Source: Alphaproteobacteria bacterium
GTDB taxonomy: Bacteria > Pseudomonadota > Alphaproteobacteria > Puniceispirillales > Puniceispirillaceae
DNA: 17,673 nucleotides
NCBI GenBank assembly: GCA_011522945.1
Contig: WTHY01000006.1
Coordinates: forward strand, 1 to 17,673
Direction of reading: 5' to 3'
The notes beneath the pieces were generated by a model. The model worked only from the letters and a program-made list of their open reading frames with translations. It was not told the DNA's origin and ran no database searches. A program made the position numbers and the translations under genes. Shown here in pieces: positions 1 to 7,934 of the stretch (its first letter is position 1; every line of letters begins with the position of its first letter).

Positions 1-1
1 G

Positions 2-514
2 CTTGTAGCTGCTCTAGCGATTATCCGTAACCCTTGGTTTGGACGTGGCTTTGTTGAAAATCTCAATCCAGAAATTCAAACTCATTGCCCAGAATTAGGC
101 AGATTACTGACAGAGACCTTACTAGCCTTATCAGGCGGTGCAATTGAAGGCGTAGGAAAGGCTTCAGTGGTTGGCATGGGTGGTGAGATTGAACACGCAC
201 AAGCCCTCACCCATTCTCTTTGGTTTGGCAATCAGCTTAGAGAGGCAATTGATGCAAAAACCTATCTCGTCTTCTCCAATACCCGCGGGGCAGCAGCTTG
301 TCCTATTACAATACCATTAATGGACAAGCATGATGGTGGACGCCGCTCGCATTACCAAACAATTCAAACCAGCATCTCTGATGCACCAGCCGAAGATGAA
401 ATTATCATTGCACTAGGCGGTAGCTTAGGTGGGCACCCGCATCACCGCATTGGCGATCGGTATGCGGATCTTAAGGCAATGGGGCATGATATCGACAATC
501 CAGCTGGGGTTTAA
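2..514 (+). CDS. AA_synth (DUF1185) family protein, 5' end outside the window
   Basis: The reading frame is open from base 2 to the TAA at 512-514, giving 170 residues with no start inside the window. The family is usually a little under 200 residues, so about 20-25 N-terminal residues are probably missing. I recognise the AA_synth/DUF1185 family (PF06684) from the segments RNPWFGRGFVENL near the left edge, GVGKASVVGMGGEIEHAQALT, FSNTRGAAACPI.IPLMDKHDGGRRSHYQT and the C-terminal ALGGSLGGHPHHRIGDR. Structures of this family have a chorismate-mutase-like fold, but its biochemical role is not established and the name is only a label. The stop is followed after two bases by the ATG of an alpha/beta hydrolase, so the two are almost certainly cotranscribed. 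An internal ATG at 167 is not the real start, because strong family similarity lies upstream of it. Confidence 0.85.
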   Translation, partial: LVAALAIIRNPWFGRGFVENLNPEIQTHCPELGRLLTETLLALSGGAIEGVGKASVVGMGGEIEHAQALTHSLWFGNQLREAIDAKTYLVFSNTRGAAACPITIPLMDKHDGGRRSHYQTIQTSISDAPAEDEIIIALGGSLGGHPHHRIGDRYADLKAMGHDIDNPAGV

Positions 515-516
515 AT

Positions 517-1314
517 ATGCCACGCACAGCTGACGGCACCTATTATGACTATATAGAACAGGATGCAAAACCAGTTATTGTGCTGATACATGGCCTTGGT
601 CTGACGCGCCATAGCTGGGAAAAGCATATAGACAATTATGCTAGGCATTTCAGTGTGCTAACCTATGATCTCTGTGGGCATGGTGACACTGTGGTGCCGT
701 CTGAAGAGGTTACGCTCTCTCTATTATCCAAACAGCTTTACAATCTGCTTACGCATCTCAATATATCGCAAGCTGCATTGGTAGGGTTTTCGCTTGGCGG
801 TATGATAAATCGCAGATTTATCTTAGATTACCCCAATCATGTGTCTGCCCTCGTCATTTTGAATTCTCCACATGAGAGAAGTCCTGAAAACCAACAGCTG
901 GTGGAACAACGTGCACTTGATAGTGCTGCTGGTGGTCCGGCAGCAACAATCGAGACGACTTTAGAGCGTTGGTTCACAGCTGATTTTCGTGAAAATAATA
1001 GTATTACTGTGGACTGGGTCCGCCAGACAGTGCTTGCGAATAACAATGATAATTATGCTGCACATCGTTTTGTGCTCGCCGCTGGCGTAAAAGAACTCAT
1101 CTCACCAACACCATCAATTACTGCGCCTACACTTATCATGACATGTGAAAATGATACTGGCAGTACGCCAGATATGTCCTACGCTATTGGCCAAGAAATT
1201 TTTGGCTCAGAGGTGCAGATTATTTCTGATTTGCAACATTTAGGACTATTAGAACAACCAGATTTGTTCACAAAGCCATGTGTAGAGTTCTTACGAAAAA
1301 CACTTAGTGTGTAA
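517..1314 (+). CDS. alpha/beta hydrolase, PcaD/BioH-like
   Basis: This is a 265-residue alpha/beta hydrolase of the esterase/enol-lactonase type. The oxyanion segment VLIHGLG is at about 22-28 and the nucleophile elbow GFSLGG at 90-95 puts the catalytic Ser at 92. The likely acid is Asp213 (TCENDTG) and the likely base His241 (DLQHLGLLEQP). There is no signal peptide, so it should be cytoplasmic. The start lies two bases after the previous stop, with a GGGG stretch just upstream acting as a possible ribosome site, and the ThDP enzyme gene follows after 27 bases. It resembles 3-oxoadipate enol-lactonase in general form, but no other beta-ketoadipate gene is here. The context suggests ester, lactone or C-C bond hydrolysis in the same pathway as its neighbours. 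The substrate cannot be read from the sequence. Confidence 0.88.
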   Translation: MPRTADGTYYDYIEQDAKPVIVLIHGLGLTRHSWEKHIDNYARHFSVLTYDLCGHGDTVVPSEEVTLSLLSKQLYNLLTHLNISQAALVGFSLGGMINRRFILDYPNHVSALVILNSPHERSPENQQLVEQRALDSAAGGPAATIETTLERWFTADFRENNSITVDWVRQTVLANNNDNYAAHRFVLAAGVKELISPTPSITAPTLIMTCENDTGSTPDMSYAIGQEIFGSEVQIISDLQHLGLLEQPDLFTKPCVEFLRKTLSV

Positions 1315-1341
1315 CACAAATGCCTCAGAAAGGGTAAGACA

Positions 1342-3051
1342 ATGAAGCTAACAGGCGGACAAGCAGCTGTAAAAGCCCTTGAAATCGAAAATACTAGCCA
1401 TGTTTTCGGCCTGATTGGCTCTGCAACAATGGAGCTCTTTGACGCACTTTACAGCTCAGAAACGATAACCTTCATTGGCGTCCGTGATGAGAGAACGGGC
1501 ACACATATGGCAGATGGATTTGCGCGTGCCAGTGGCAAACCAGGTGTGATTCTTGCCGGGCAGAATGGGCCTGGTGCAACTAATTTGGTAACAGGCTTGG
1601 CACAAGCTAAAGCCGCCTTCTCGCCTGTTATTTCTCTGGCTGGGGCGCTCTCCACAGAACATCTTTACCGAGATGCATTTCAGGAAGTTGACCAGGAGGC
1701 TCTTTTTAAAAGCATCACAAAGAAAAGCTGGACAGTGCCATCTGCTGAGCGCGTGCCTGAACTGATGCGAGAAGCCTTTCGGACAGCACTTGCGCCACGG
1801 CGTGGCCCTGTCCATCTAAACTTACCACGTAATGTGCTCTCAGCCACTGCAGAGATTTCTGAGATGCAGCATCCAGAACAGTATCGTCCCCTTACGCCTG
1901 CAGCAGCGTCAGACGACACAGTAAAAACAACCGCAAAAAAGCTGGTAACAGCCAAACAACCTATCATTCTAGTTGGCGGCGCAATCAAAAATACAGAAGC
2001 CTATGAAATCGTCTTAGATCTGGCAGAACAATTGCATTGTCCTATCGTCAGTGCGCCAGGCCATGGGGATGCTATCCCCTTCTCACATCCGCTCAATGCT
2101 GGTCAGATGGGGCCTAGAGGCAATATTGTGGCATCACGACTTGCCAAAGAAGCTGATGTAATTCTGGCGCTAGGTACCCGCCTTGGCTTTAACTCTACAT
2201 TTTACAGCTATGATAATATCAATGCCAAAGCAGATATTATACAAGTTGAGCATGAGCCAACAGCTATTGGCAGACATTTCCCTGTATCGCTTGGAATTCT
2301 GGCTGATGCCCCAGTTTTTGCACAACAGCTGGGTCAAACTATTTCAGCTATGCAAAAACGCTGTCAGGCTGATGCATGGTGTACAACCTTCCAAGCTGAG
2401 CGCTCAGCTTATCTCGAAAAACGAGATGCTGATGCTATCGATTATGCTTTCAATAAGGATTTGCAGCGAGATTTTATACAGCCTTCTGGGCTATTTAAAG
2501 CTCTCAGATCTGCCCTGCCGACAGATGCTGCGATAACTATGGATGCTGGCACATTATGCCTACAAGCAACAGACAATCTAAATTATCATCAGCCAAAAAG
2601 CCTCTTTACGCCACTTGATTTCGGCCTTGTAGGATTCTCTTTTGCCTGCGGTTTAGGTGTTAAATTGGCCATGCCAGAGCGACCTGTCATCAGTTTCATG
2701 GGTGATGGTGGCTTTGGTATGACAGTGTCTGAACTATCGACGGCTGTTGATTATGGTATCAATACAGTCACTATTGTCATGAATAATGGCAGCTGGGGCG
2801 CTGAGAAAGCCTATCAAAGAGACTTTTTCGGAGGGCGCTATATTGGAGCAGATATCACCAGCCCACCATTCGATAAATTAGCAGAGCTATATGGTGCTAA
2901 AGGGTATGCCGTGGACAGGTTAGATACGCTGCCGGATGTGTTGAATGCCGCCCTATCATGCGGCAAGCCTGCTGTGATTGATATATCTGTTGATCCAGCA
3001 GCTCTGTATAGCTTCCGGCGCGATAGTTTTACACACCGCGCCAAAGAGTAG
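1342..3051 (+). CDS. ThDP-dependent enzyme of the acetolactate synthase superfamily, Xsc-like
   Basis: The 569 residues have the three-domain layout of acetolactate-synthase-type enzymes. Glu50 (VRDERTGTHMADG) is the expected cofactor-activating glutamate, NGPGATN sits at 75-81 and FQEVDQ at 113-118. The ThDP/Mg motif runs from GDGG (454-457) to NN (481-482). Several features point to sulfoacetaldehyde acetyltransferase (Xsc) rather than to true acetolactate synthase: the N-terminal FGLIGSA, QNGPG in place of TSGPG, NNGSWGAEK followed by Q.DF, and the C-terminal FRRDS. Xsc usually travels with a phosphotransacetylase gene, which is not seen here, so the Xsc reaction is only a hypothesis. A clear ribosome site (AAAGGG) precedes the ATG. 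It is the last gene of the three-gene operon. A decayed copy of its 3' end lies just downstream. Confidence 0.85.
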   Translation: MKLTGGQAAVKALEIENTSHVFGLIGSATMELFDALYSSETITFIGVRDERTGTHMADGFARASGKPGVILAGQNGPGATNLVTGLAQAKAAFSPVISLAGALSTEHLYRDAFQEVDQEALFKSITKKSWTVPSAERVPELMREAFRTALAPRRGPVHLNLPRNVLSATAEISEMQHPEQYRPLTPAAASDDTVKTTAKKLVTAKQPIILVGGAIKNTEAYEIVLDLAEQLHCPIVSAPGHGDAIPFSHPLNAGQMGPRGNIVASRLAKEADVILALGTRLGFNSTFYSYDNINAKADIIQVEHEPTAIGRHFPVSLGILADAPVFAQQLGQTISAMQKRCQADAWCTTFQAERSAYLEKRDADAIDYAFNKDLQRDFIQPSGLFKALRSALPTDAAITMDAGTLCLQATDNLNYHQPKSLFTPLDFGLVGFSFACGLGVKLAMPERPVISFMGDGGFGMTVSELSTAVDYGINTVTIVMNNGSWGAEKAYQRDFFGGRYIGADITSPPFDKLAELYGAKGYAVDRLDTLPDVLNAALSCGKPAVIDISVDPAALYSFRRDSFTHRAKE

Positions 3052-3095
3052 CAAAATCATGCTAAAGATAGGAGGATAGCTTTAAGACGCACTCA

Positions 3096-3117
3096 ATTGC
3101 GCAATATTATGCGCAAT
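3096..3117. repeat. 8-bp inverted repeat downstream of the ThDP gene
   Basis: ATTGCGCA at 3096-3103 and TGCGCAAT at 3110-3117 are perfect inverted copies separated by six bases. The element lies 44 bases after the ThDP stop and could form a hairpin that helps end the operon transcript. No T-run follows on the plus strand, so it is not a standard intrinsic terminator. Confidence 0.5.
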
Positions 3118-3124
3118 CCTTGCC

Positions 3125-3200
3125 AAGCTTTATGTGTCTATTGACCTACTAGCTTTATATAGCTTCAGGCGTGATAGGTTTGCTTATCACGCCTTAGACG
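3125..3200 (+). pseudogene. decayed duplicate of the 3' end of the ThDP enzyme gene
   Basis: Read in frame from 3125, this noncoding DNA gives K-L-Y-V-S, then IDLLALYSFRRDRF. The intact gene just upstream ends KPAVIDIS, then VDPAALYSFRRDSF (about 2965-3030), so 10 of those last 14 residues are identical. At DNA level I count 32 matches in 42 aligned bases from 3140, and many differences are at third positions or are transitions. The fossil lacks about three codons relative to the gene and has no proper stop where one is expected. Nothing earlier in the interval aligns convincingly. This looks like the relic of a tandem paralog, or of a recombination that replaced the gene body. Confidence 0.6.
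3168..3193. terminator. possible bidirectional terminator hairpin between convergent genes
   Basis: GGCGTGATA (3168-3176) and TATCACGCC (3185-3193) form a perfect 9-bp stem with an 8-base loop. It lies between the plus-strand ThDP operon and the end of the minus-strand acyl-CoA synthetase. It overlaps the fossil ThDP segment, so the stem was built partly from former coding DNA. The absence of a clean T-run on either side lowers confidence in true terminator function. Confidence 0.45.
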
Positions 3201-3209
3201 AGATATATA

Positions 3210-4970
3210 TTAGCTCTTACGCGGATATAATGCGTCTAGCTGTTCATTATATTTCTCGGTAATAATATGGCGTTTCGCCTTTAGCGTTGGTGTCATCTGC
3301 CCATTTTCAATAGAAAAGGCTTCATCAGCAATAACAAAGCGACGTACCCGCTCTAATTGAGATAAACGGCTATTTGCTCTATCAACAGCCTCCCCAACAA
3401 CCCGTTTGATTTGCTTCGGATCGCTATACTGGCTTGTAACTTCAGCTGACGGTACAAGAACTGCGCTGAGCCAAGGCCGCTTATCACCATACACCATGGC
3501 TTGTTCAATCTCTGGCTCAATCGTCAACAGAGCTTCCACACGGCTTGGCGCAATATTATCCCCGCCAGAATTGACAATGATATCTTTAATTCTGCCAGTA
3601 ATTTCGATGTAGCCATCATCATGAATTACGGCGACATCGCCTGTATGAAGCCAGCCATCGATAATGGTGCGTGCTGTTGCCGCCTCATCTTTCCAGTAGC
3701 CTTTCATTATATTATCGCCACGCGCTAGTAATTCACCATTCTCGCCAATCTTAACTTCAATACCTTCTGCAGCAGGCCCGACCGTCTCAATACGAATCTT
3801 ATTCGGCCTATTCATAGAAATAAGTGGAGATGATTCAGTCAGTCCGTAGCCTTGCAGAAAATTCACGCCAAGACCCATGAAGAAATATCCAATCTCTGGA
3901 TTTAAAGCCGCACCGCCAGATACAAAATATTTCAGACGGCCGCCAAATCTGGCCTTGACCTTACTACGGACAAGCCTGTCCAATACTGGATCTAACAATC
4001 TGTCAGCAATTCTGATAGGCAGGCCTTGTACGCGGCGTGTCCCAATTCTAACAGCGGCATTGAACAGTTTTTCGCTGAGGCCACCTTTTGCTTTAACACC
4101 TTTTGTAATACGGTCGTGCAACACTTCATATAGGCGTGGCACAGCTGGCATCAAAGTAGGCTTTGCCTCTGCCAAATTATTGGCAACTTGGTCAGACCCT
4201 TCACAGTACCAAATTTCAGCCCCCATCTGTAAAGGCAGATACATACCTGCGGTGTGCTCATAGGAATGCGATAATGGCAGTAATGATAGAAAGCGCTCAT
4301 TCTCATAAATATCAGCTTCGGATAGTAATTCGATAGCTGCTGTCACATTTGATTGGATATTCCGATGTGTGAGCATAACACCTTTTGGTCTGCCGCCAGT
4401 TCCAGATGTGTAGATGAAACATGCAGTGTCATCTGTTTCGATTGCATCAACATAGGATTGCATTGTGTCCAATGGTGCAAATTCTGCCAATAGCGCATCA
4501 AAATCATGCGTCTTAATAGTACCTGTATCACCTAAATCCTGAGCCGGATTGAAAACCACAATATCGGTAATGGATGGGGCACGTCTTGCTGCGGATGTAA
4601 CGCGATGTGCTATCTGACCACCTGATACAAATGCCAGCTTTGCTCCTGCATGTTCCATAACATAATGATGATCATCTTCAGTATAGGTTGTGTAGGCCGG
4701 CACTGAAATGGCGCCTACCGCCATAATAGCAAGCTCAGAAATTGCCCATTCAGATCTATTTTCAGACGCGATTAGAACTCTATCACCGCGCTCTATACCA
4801 AATGATAGTAGTGCTGCCGAAATACGTTGAACAGCGTCAGAAACCTCTTGCCAATTTTTCCCTTTCCATTCGCCATCTCGCTTATCAAAGAGAAGTGGTT
4901 TGTTTGGATGTTGTGTACATCTGTCAAAAAATGCCTGTATTAGATTCGCGTCTTCAATATATCGTGCCAT
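3210..4970 (-). CDS. long-chain acyl-CoA synthetase (AMP-forming), FadD15-like
   Basis: This 586-residue protein of the ANL superfamily would convert a fatty acid, ATP and CoA to acyl-CoA via an acyl-AMP. The phosphate loop YTSGTGGRPKG is at 187-197, the adenine-binding segment QGYGLTESS at 373-381 and the hinge-region TGD at 443-445. The hinge Arg is about 460 (ITGRIKDII) and the C-terminal lysine is in PTLKAKR at about 564. The bulky form and the motif VNSGGDNIAPSRVE match the long-chain, 'AMP-dependent synthetase and ligase' type rather than short-chain Acs. The start is preceded by AGAGG at good spacing. It is transcribed alone, converging with the ThDP operon and diverging from the cysteine synthase gene. 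Chain-length preference cannot be told. Confidence 0.9.
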   Translation of the reverse strand: MARYIEDANLIQAFFDRCTQHPNKPLLFDKRDGEWKGKNWQEVSDAVQRISAALLSFGIERGDRVLIASENRSEWAISELAIMAVGAISVPAYTTYTEDDHHYVMEHAGAKLAFVSGGQIAHRVTSAARRAPSITDIVVFNPAQDLGDTGTIKTHDFDALLAEFAPLDTMQSYVDAIETDDTACFIYTSGTGGRPKGVMLTHRNIQSNVTAAIELLSEADIYENERFLSLLPLSHSYEHTAGMYLPLQMGAEIWYCEGSDQVANNLAEAKPTLMPAVPRLYEVLHDRITKGVKAKGGLSEKLFNAAVRIGTRRVQGLPIRIADRLLDPVLDRLVRSKVKARFGGRLKYFVSGGAALNPEIGYFFMGLGVNFLQGYGLTESSPLISMNRPNKIRIETVGPAAEGIEVKIGENGELLARGDNIMKGYWKDEAATARTIIDGWLHTGDVAVIHDDGYIEITGRIKDIIVNSGGDNIAPSRVEALLTIEPEIEQAMVYGDKRPWLSAVLVPSAEVTSQYSDPKQIKRVVGEAVDRANSRLSQLERVRRFVIADEAFSIENGQMTPTLKAKRHIITEKYNEQLDALYPRKS

Positions 4971-5003
4971 AGGAAAAGGCCTCTTACCGTCACTGGGGGA
5001 TGT

Positions 5004-5017
5004 TTATTTCGAAATAA
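5004..5017. promoter_or_regulatory. 14-bp perfect palindrome in the divergent promoter region
   Basis: TTATTTCGAAATAA reads identically on both strands. It sits in the 134-base gap between the divergent acyl-CoA synthetase and cysteine synthase genes, where both promoters should lie, in very AT-rich DNA. The position fits an operator for a dimeric regulator, but I do not recognise the motif. Such AT-rich palindromes can also arise by chance. Confidence 0.35.
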
Positions 5018-5104
5018 TTATATAGGCATAAAAAATATTCAAGTTTATCCTGACTTGGGTAAAATTCTTTTTCATTTCCGTAGGCATTTTCCTCAGTAAA
5101 CGGT

Positions 5105-6148
5105 ATGAAATCACAGAACAAATTCAAGATTGGCACGAGTTACGAGATGACAGCACAAAATTTCCTAGATTTAATTGGGAACACGCCTCTTATCCGACTG
5201 CAAGCAGCCTCAAAGGCAACAGGGTGTGATATCTATGGAAAAGCAGAATTTCTAAATCCTGGCGGTTCTGTAAAAGACCGTGCGGCAAAGGGAATTATCG
5301 AAGATGCTGAGAGAACAGGAAAATTACGCCCAGGCGGCATGATTGTAGAAGGCACAGCTGGCAACACAGGTATAAGCCTGACAATGGCAGCCAATGCTCG
5401 TGGCTATAAAAGCGTGATTGTTATGCCAGAGACACAAAGCCAAGAAAAAAAGGATGCGCTGAGAATTTGTGGCGCTGACTTACGTCTTGTGCCGGCATTG
5501 CCCTATCGTGATCCTGGTAATTATGTGCGCTATTCAGAGCAACTAGCAGCAGAGCTTGACGAAATCCACGAAGGCGGGGTTGTCTGGGCTAATCAATTCG
5601 ACAATGTTGCAAACAGGCAAGCACATATTGAGACAACTGGACCAGAAATTTGGCAGCAAACAAACGGTAAGATTGACGGGTTCATTTGTGCAGTCGGTTC
5701 AGGCGGTACACTTGGTGGCATTAGCCACTATCTGAAATCGCAAAATCGCGCAGTACAAATTGGTTTGGCAGACCCTGCCGGCGCTGCTTTGCACCACTAT
5801 TATACCCATGGAGAGCTTAAAGCAGAAGGTAGCTCAATAACTGAAGGTATTGGACAAGGCCGAATTACGAAAAATCTTGAGGATATTGCAATTGATCGCT
5901 CCTATCGCATCGAAGATATAGAAGCACTTCCGATCATTTATGATTTGATGCGTGAGGAAGGCCTGTATATGGGCGGCTCAACAGCCGTAAATATTTGCGG
6001 CGCTATGAAAATGGCTAAGGAAATGGGCCCTGGACATACCATAGTTACAATTTTATGTGATAGCGGTCAGCGCTATCAGTCAAAAGTATGGAACCCAGAA
6101 TTTTTACTTTCGAAAGGTTTGCCTGTACCAACCTGGCTAAGTACATAA
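5105..6148 (+). CDS. cysK: cysteine synthase A (O-acetylserine sulfhydrylase)
   Basis: This is a fold-type II PLP enzyme that makes cysteine from O-acetylserine and sulfide. IGNTPLIRL is at 24-32, the PLP lysine is Lys57 in GGSVKDRAA, the substrate loop TAGNTG is at 84-89 and the phosphate-binding loop GSGGT at 198-202. The C-terminal segment with CDSGQRYQSK is also typical. The start is uncertain. The ATG at 5105 gives 347 residues, whereas the ATG at 5147 gives MTAQNFLDLIGNTP, closer to the usual family N-terminus; neither has a strong ribosome site. The length exceeds classic CysK (about 310-325) through its tail. A cystathionine beta-synthase-like activity cannot be excluded, but the sulfurtransferase gene next door supports a role in cysteine sulfur metabolism. 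Confidence 0.88.
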   Translation: MKSQNKFKIGTSYEMTAQNFLDLIGNTPLIRLQAASKATGCDIYGKAEFLNPGGSVKDRAAKGIIEDAERTGKLRPGGMIVEGTAGNTGISLTMAANARGYKSVIVMPETQSQEKKDALRICGADLRLVPALPYRDPGNYVRYSEQLAAELDEIHEGGVVWANQFDNVANRQAHIETTGPEIWQQTNGKIDGFICAVGSGGTLGGISHYLKSQNRAVQIGLADPAGAALHHYYTHGELKAEGSSITEGIGQGRITKNLEDIAIDRSYRIEDIEALPIIYDLMREEGLYMGGSTAVNICGAMKMAKEMGPGHTIVTILCDSGQRYQSKVWNPEFLLSKGLPVPTWLST

Positions 6149-6163
6149 GCCCAGACTAGCTAG

Positions 6164-6207
6164 AGGCAATTACCTAAACTAAATAAAAGACACAGTTAGA
6201 TTTGCCT
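6164..6207. repeat. nested inverted repeats between cysK and sseA
   Basis: AGGCAA (6164-6169) pairs with TTGCCT (6202-6207). Inside it, CTAAACT (6174-6180) pairs with AGTTAG (6194-6199) except for one bulged base. Together they could fold the 89-base intergenic RNA into an interrupted stem. No T-run follows, so this may be an mRNA structure rather than a terminator. It could also be chance in AT-rich DNA. Confidence 0.3.
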
Positions 6208-6237
6208 GGATCATAAAACAAGAACGGTCAGAAACAG

Positions 6238-7098
6238 ATGCGTAGTGATATAATTATTTCAGTTGATGAACTTCTAAACACGTTTAAATCGCCAAATCTT
6301 AAGATATTAGAGGCAACGTTTTTTCTGCCAAACCAAGGACGTAATGCTGCTGCAGAATTTACAGACAAGCATATATCTGGCGCACAATTTTTTGACATTG
6401 ATTCTGTTGCTGATACATCAGTTGACTTACCGCATATGTTGCCAAGCCCTGAACAATTTTCTGTTCAAATGCAAGAGCTTGGCATCAACACTGAAAGCGA
6501 CATCATAGTTTATGATAGAAGCCCTTTTCTGTCCTCTGCCAGATGCTGGTGGATGTTCAGACTATTCGGCCATAAAAAGATCCGTGTTTTGAATGGCGGA
6601 TTTGCGGCCTGGATAGCGGCAAATGGCGCTGTTGAAACTGGTAATGCAGCCAACGCCAAAAAGGGAAACTTCATTACCAGTGGAGCAAAAGGCGCAGGGC
6701 ATATCATATTTAGTGAATTGTTTGATGAAATTAATGCAAAAAACGCCAAACAGATTATAGATGCGCGGCCGTCACCGCGTTTTACAGGGGATACACCAGA
6801 GCCGCGCCCTGGACTTGCATCAGGGCATATGCCTGGGGCATGCAATTTACCAATCACCCAGATACTACACAATGATGGGACGTTAAAATCCAACGCTGAG
6901 TTATCAAAACTCTTTGAAGATGCCGGCATCGACTTGAGCAAGCCTGTTATTACGACATGCGGTTCTGGTGTAACGGCTGCAGGCCTCACACTAGCACTTG
7001 CTATGTTAGGAAGCGAAGATGTACGCTTATATGACGGCTCTTGGGCGGAATGGGGTAGCCATCCAGACGCACCAATTGAAAAAGGGCACGCCAACTAG
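6238..7098 (+). CDS. sseA: 3-mercaptopyruvate sulfurtransferase (two-domain rhodanese)
   Basis: The 286-residue protein has two rhodanese domains, an inactive N-terminal one (about 1-130) and a catalytic C-terminal one (about 155-280). The active-site loop is CGSGVTA with Cys241. The CGSGV form marks mercaptopyruvate sulfurtransferase rather than thiosulfate sulfurtransferase, which has CRKGV. Arg181 and Arg190 in PRFTGDTPEPR match the expected substrate-binding arginines, and LPHMLPSPEQF and VLNGGFAAW are family signatures. It would move sulfur from 3-mercaptopyruvate, a cysteine transamination product, to thiols or cyanide in the cytoplasm. It follows cysK by 89 bases on the same strand, which suggests a sulfur amino acid unit. 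It converges with aapP, only 35 bases apart. Confidence 0.9.
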   Translation: MRSDIIISVDELLNTFKSPNLKILEATFFLPNQGRNAAAEFTDKHISGAQFFDIDSVADTSVDLPHMLPSPEQFSVQMQELGINTESDIIVYDRSPFLSSARCWWMFRLFGHKKIRVLNGGFAAWIAANGAVETGNAANAKKGNFITSGAKGAGHIIFSELFDEINAKNAKQIIDARPSPRFTGDTPEPRPGLASGHMPGACNLPITQILHNDGTLKSNAELSKLFEDAGIDLSKPVITTCGSGVTAAGLTLALAMLGSEDVRLYDGSWAEWGSHPDAPIEKGHAN

Positions 7099-7133
7099 AC
7101 ATACCCTCTTCTTAAGCAGTTTAGACAATCTTC

Positions 7134-7910
7134 TTAATGGTCTAAGATTTGTGATAAGAACAATTTTGTACGGTCATTCTGCGGGTTGCTAAAGAATGCT
7201 TCTGGCTCATTCTGCTCAACAATTTGCCCCTCATCCATGAAAATCACACGGTTTGCAACTTTACGAGCAAAGCCCATTTCATGCGTCACACAAACCATTG
7301 TCATGCCATCCTCAGCTAATGACACCATAGTATCTAGCACTTCTTTAATCATTTCAGGATCAAGTGCAGATGTAGGCTCATCAAACAGCATCAATTGTGG
7401 TTCCATGCATAGCGCACGTGCGATAGCAACACGTTGCTGTTGTCCGCCTGAAAGTTGTCCTGGGTATTTATGTGCCTGCTCCGGAATTTTCACACGCTCA
7501 AGATATTTCATAGCAGTTGCTTCAGCCTCTGCCTTTGGCATTTTCCGTACCCAGATAGGTGCCAATGTGCAATTCTCAAGAATGGTTAAATGTGGAAACA
7601 GATTGAAATGCTGAAACACCATGCCGACTTCACGACGGATTTCATCGATATTTTTGACATCATTATTAAGCTCAATTCCATGCACGTTAATAGAACCGTC
7701 CTGATGTTCTTCCAACCGGTTTAAACAACGGATAAGCGTTGATTTGCCAGAGCCTGATGGTCCACAAACAACAATACGCTCACCTTTATTCACTGTCAGA
7801 TTAATATCCCGCAATACATGGAACTGGCCGTACCACTTATTAACAGAATCCATCGATACAACGACTTCATCACTCACTGACATTTTTTGTGCTTTTGATG
7901 CCTCTGCCAT
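7134..7910 (-). CDS. aapP: general L-amino acid ABC transporter, ATP-binding subunit
   Basis: This 258-residue ATPase of the polar amino acid uptake family has Walker A GPSGSGKST at 50-58, the Q-loop Gln100 (MVFQHFNLFPH), the signature LSGGQQQR at 153-160, Walker B LMLFDE at 173-178 with the D-loop SALDPE after it, and the switch His210 (VTHEMGFA). All ATPase elements are intact. It would energise the AapQ/AapM channel from the cytoplasmic face. It is the last gene of the aapJQMP operon, 24 bases after aapM, with a clear AGGAG ribosome site. The order J-Q-M-P matches the Rhizobium operon. Confidence 0.95.
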   Translation of the reverse strand: MAEASKAQKMSVSDEVVVSMDSVNKWYGQFHVLRDINLTVNKGERIVVCGPSGSGKSTLIRCLNRLEEHQDGSINVHGIELNNDVKNIDEIRREVGMVFQHFNLFPHLTILENCTLAPIWVRKMPKAEAEATAMKYLERVKIPEQAHKYPGQLSGGQQQRVAIARALCMEPQLMLFDEPTSALDPEMIKEVLDTMVSLAEDGMTMVCVTHEMGFARKVANRVIFMDEGQIVEQNEPEAFFSNPQNDRTKLFLSQILDH

Positions 7911-7934
7911 AGTTTTCTCCTGATATGGCTGGGA

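Noticed and set aside
6510..7094. 194-codon open frame opposite sseA
   Set aside because: It is antisense to a clear two-domain rhodanese gene and shows no motif of its own. The openness follows from codon use on the other strand.
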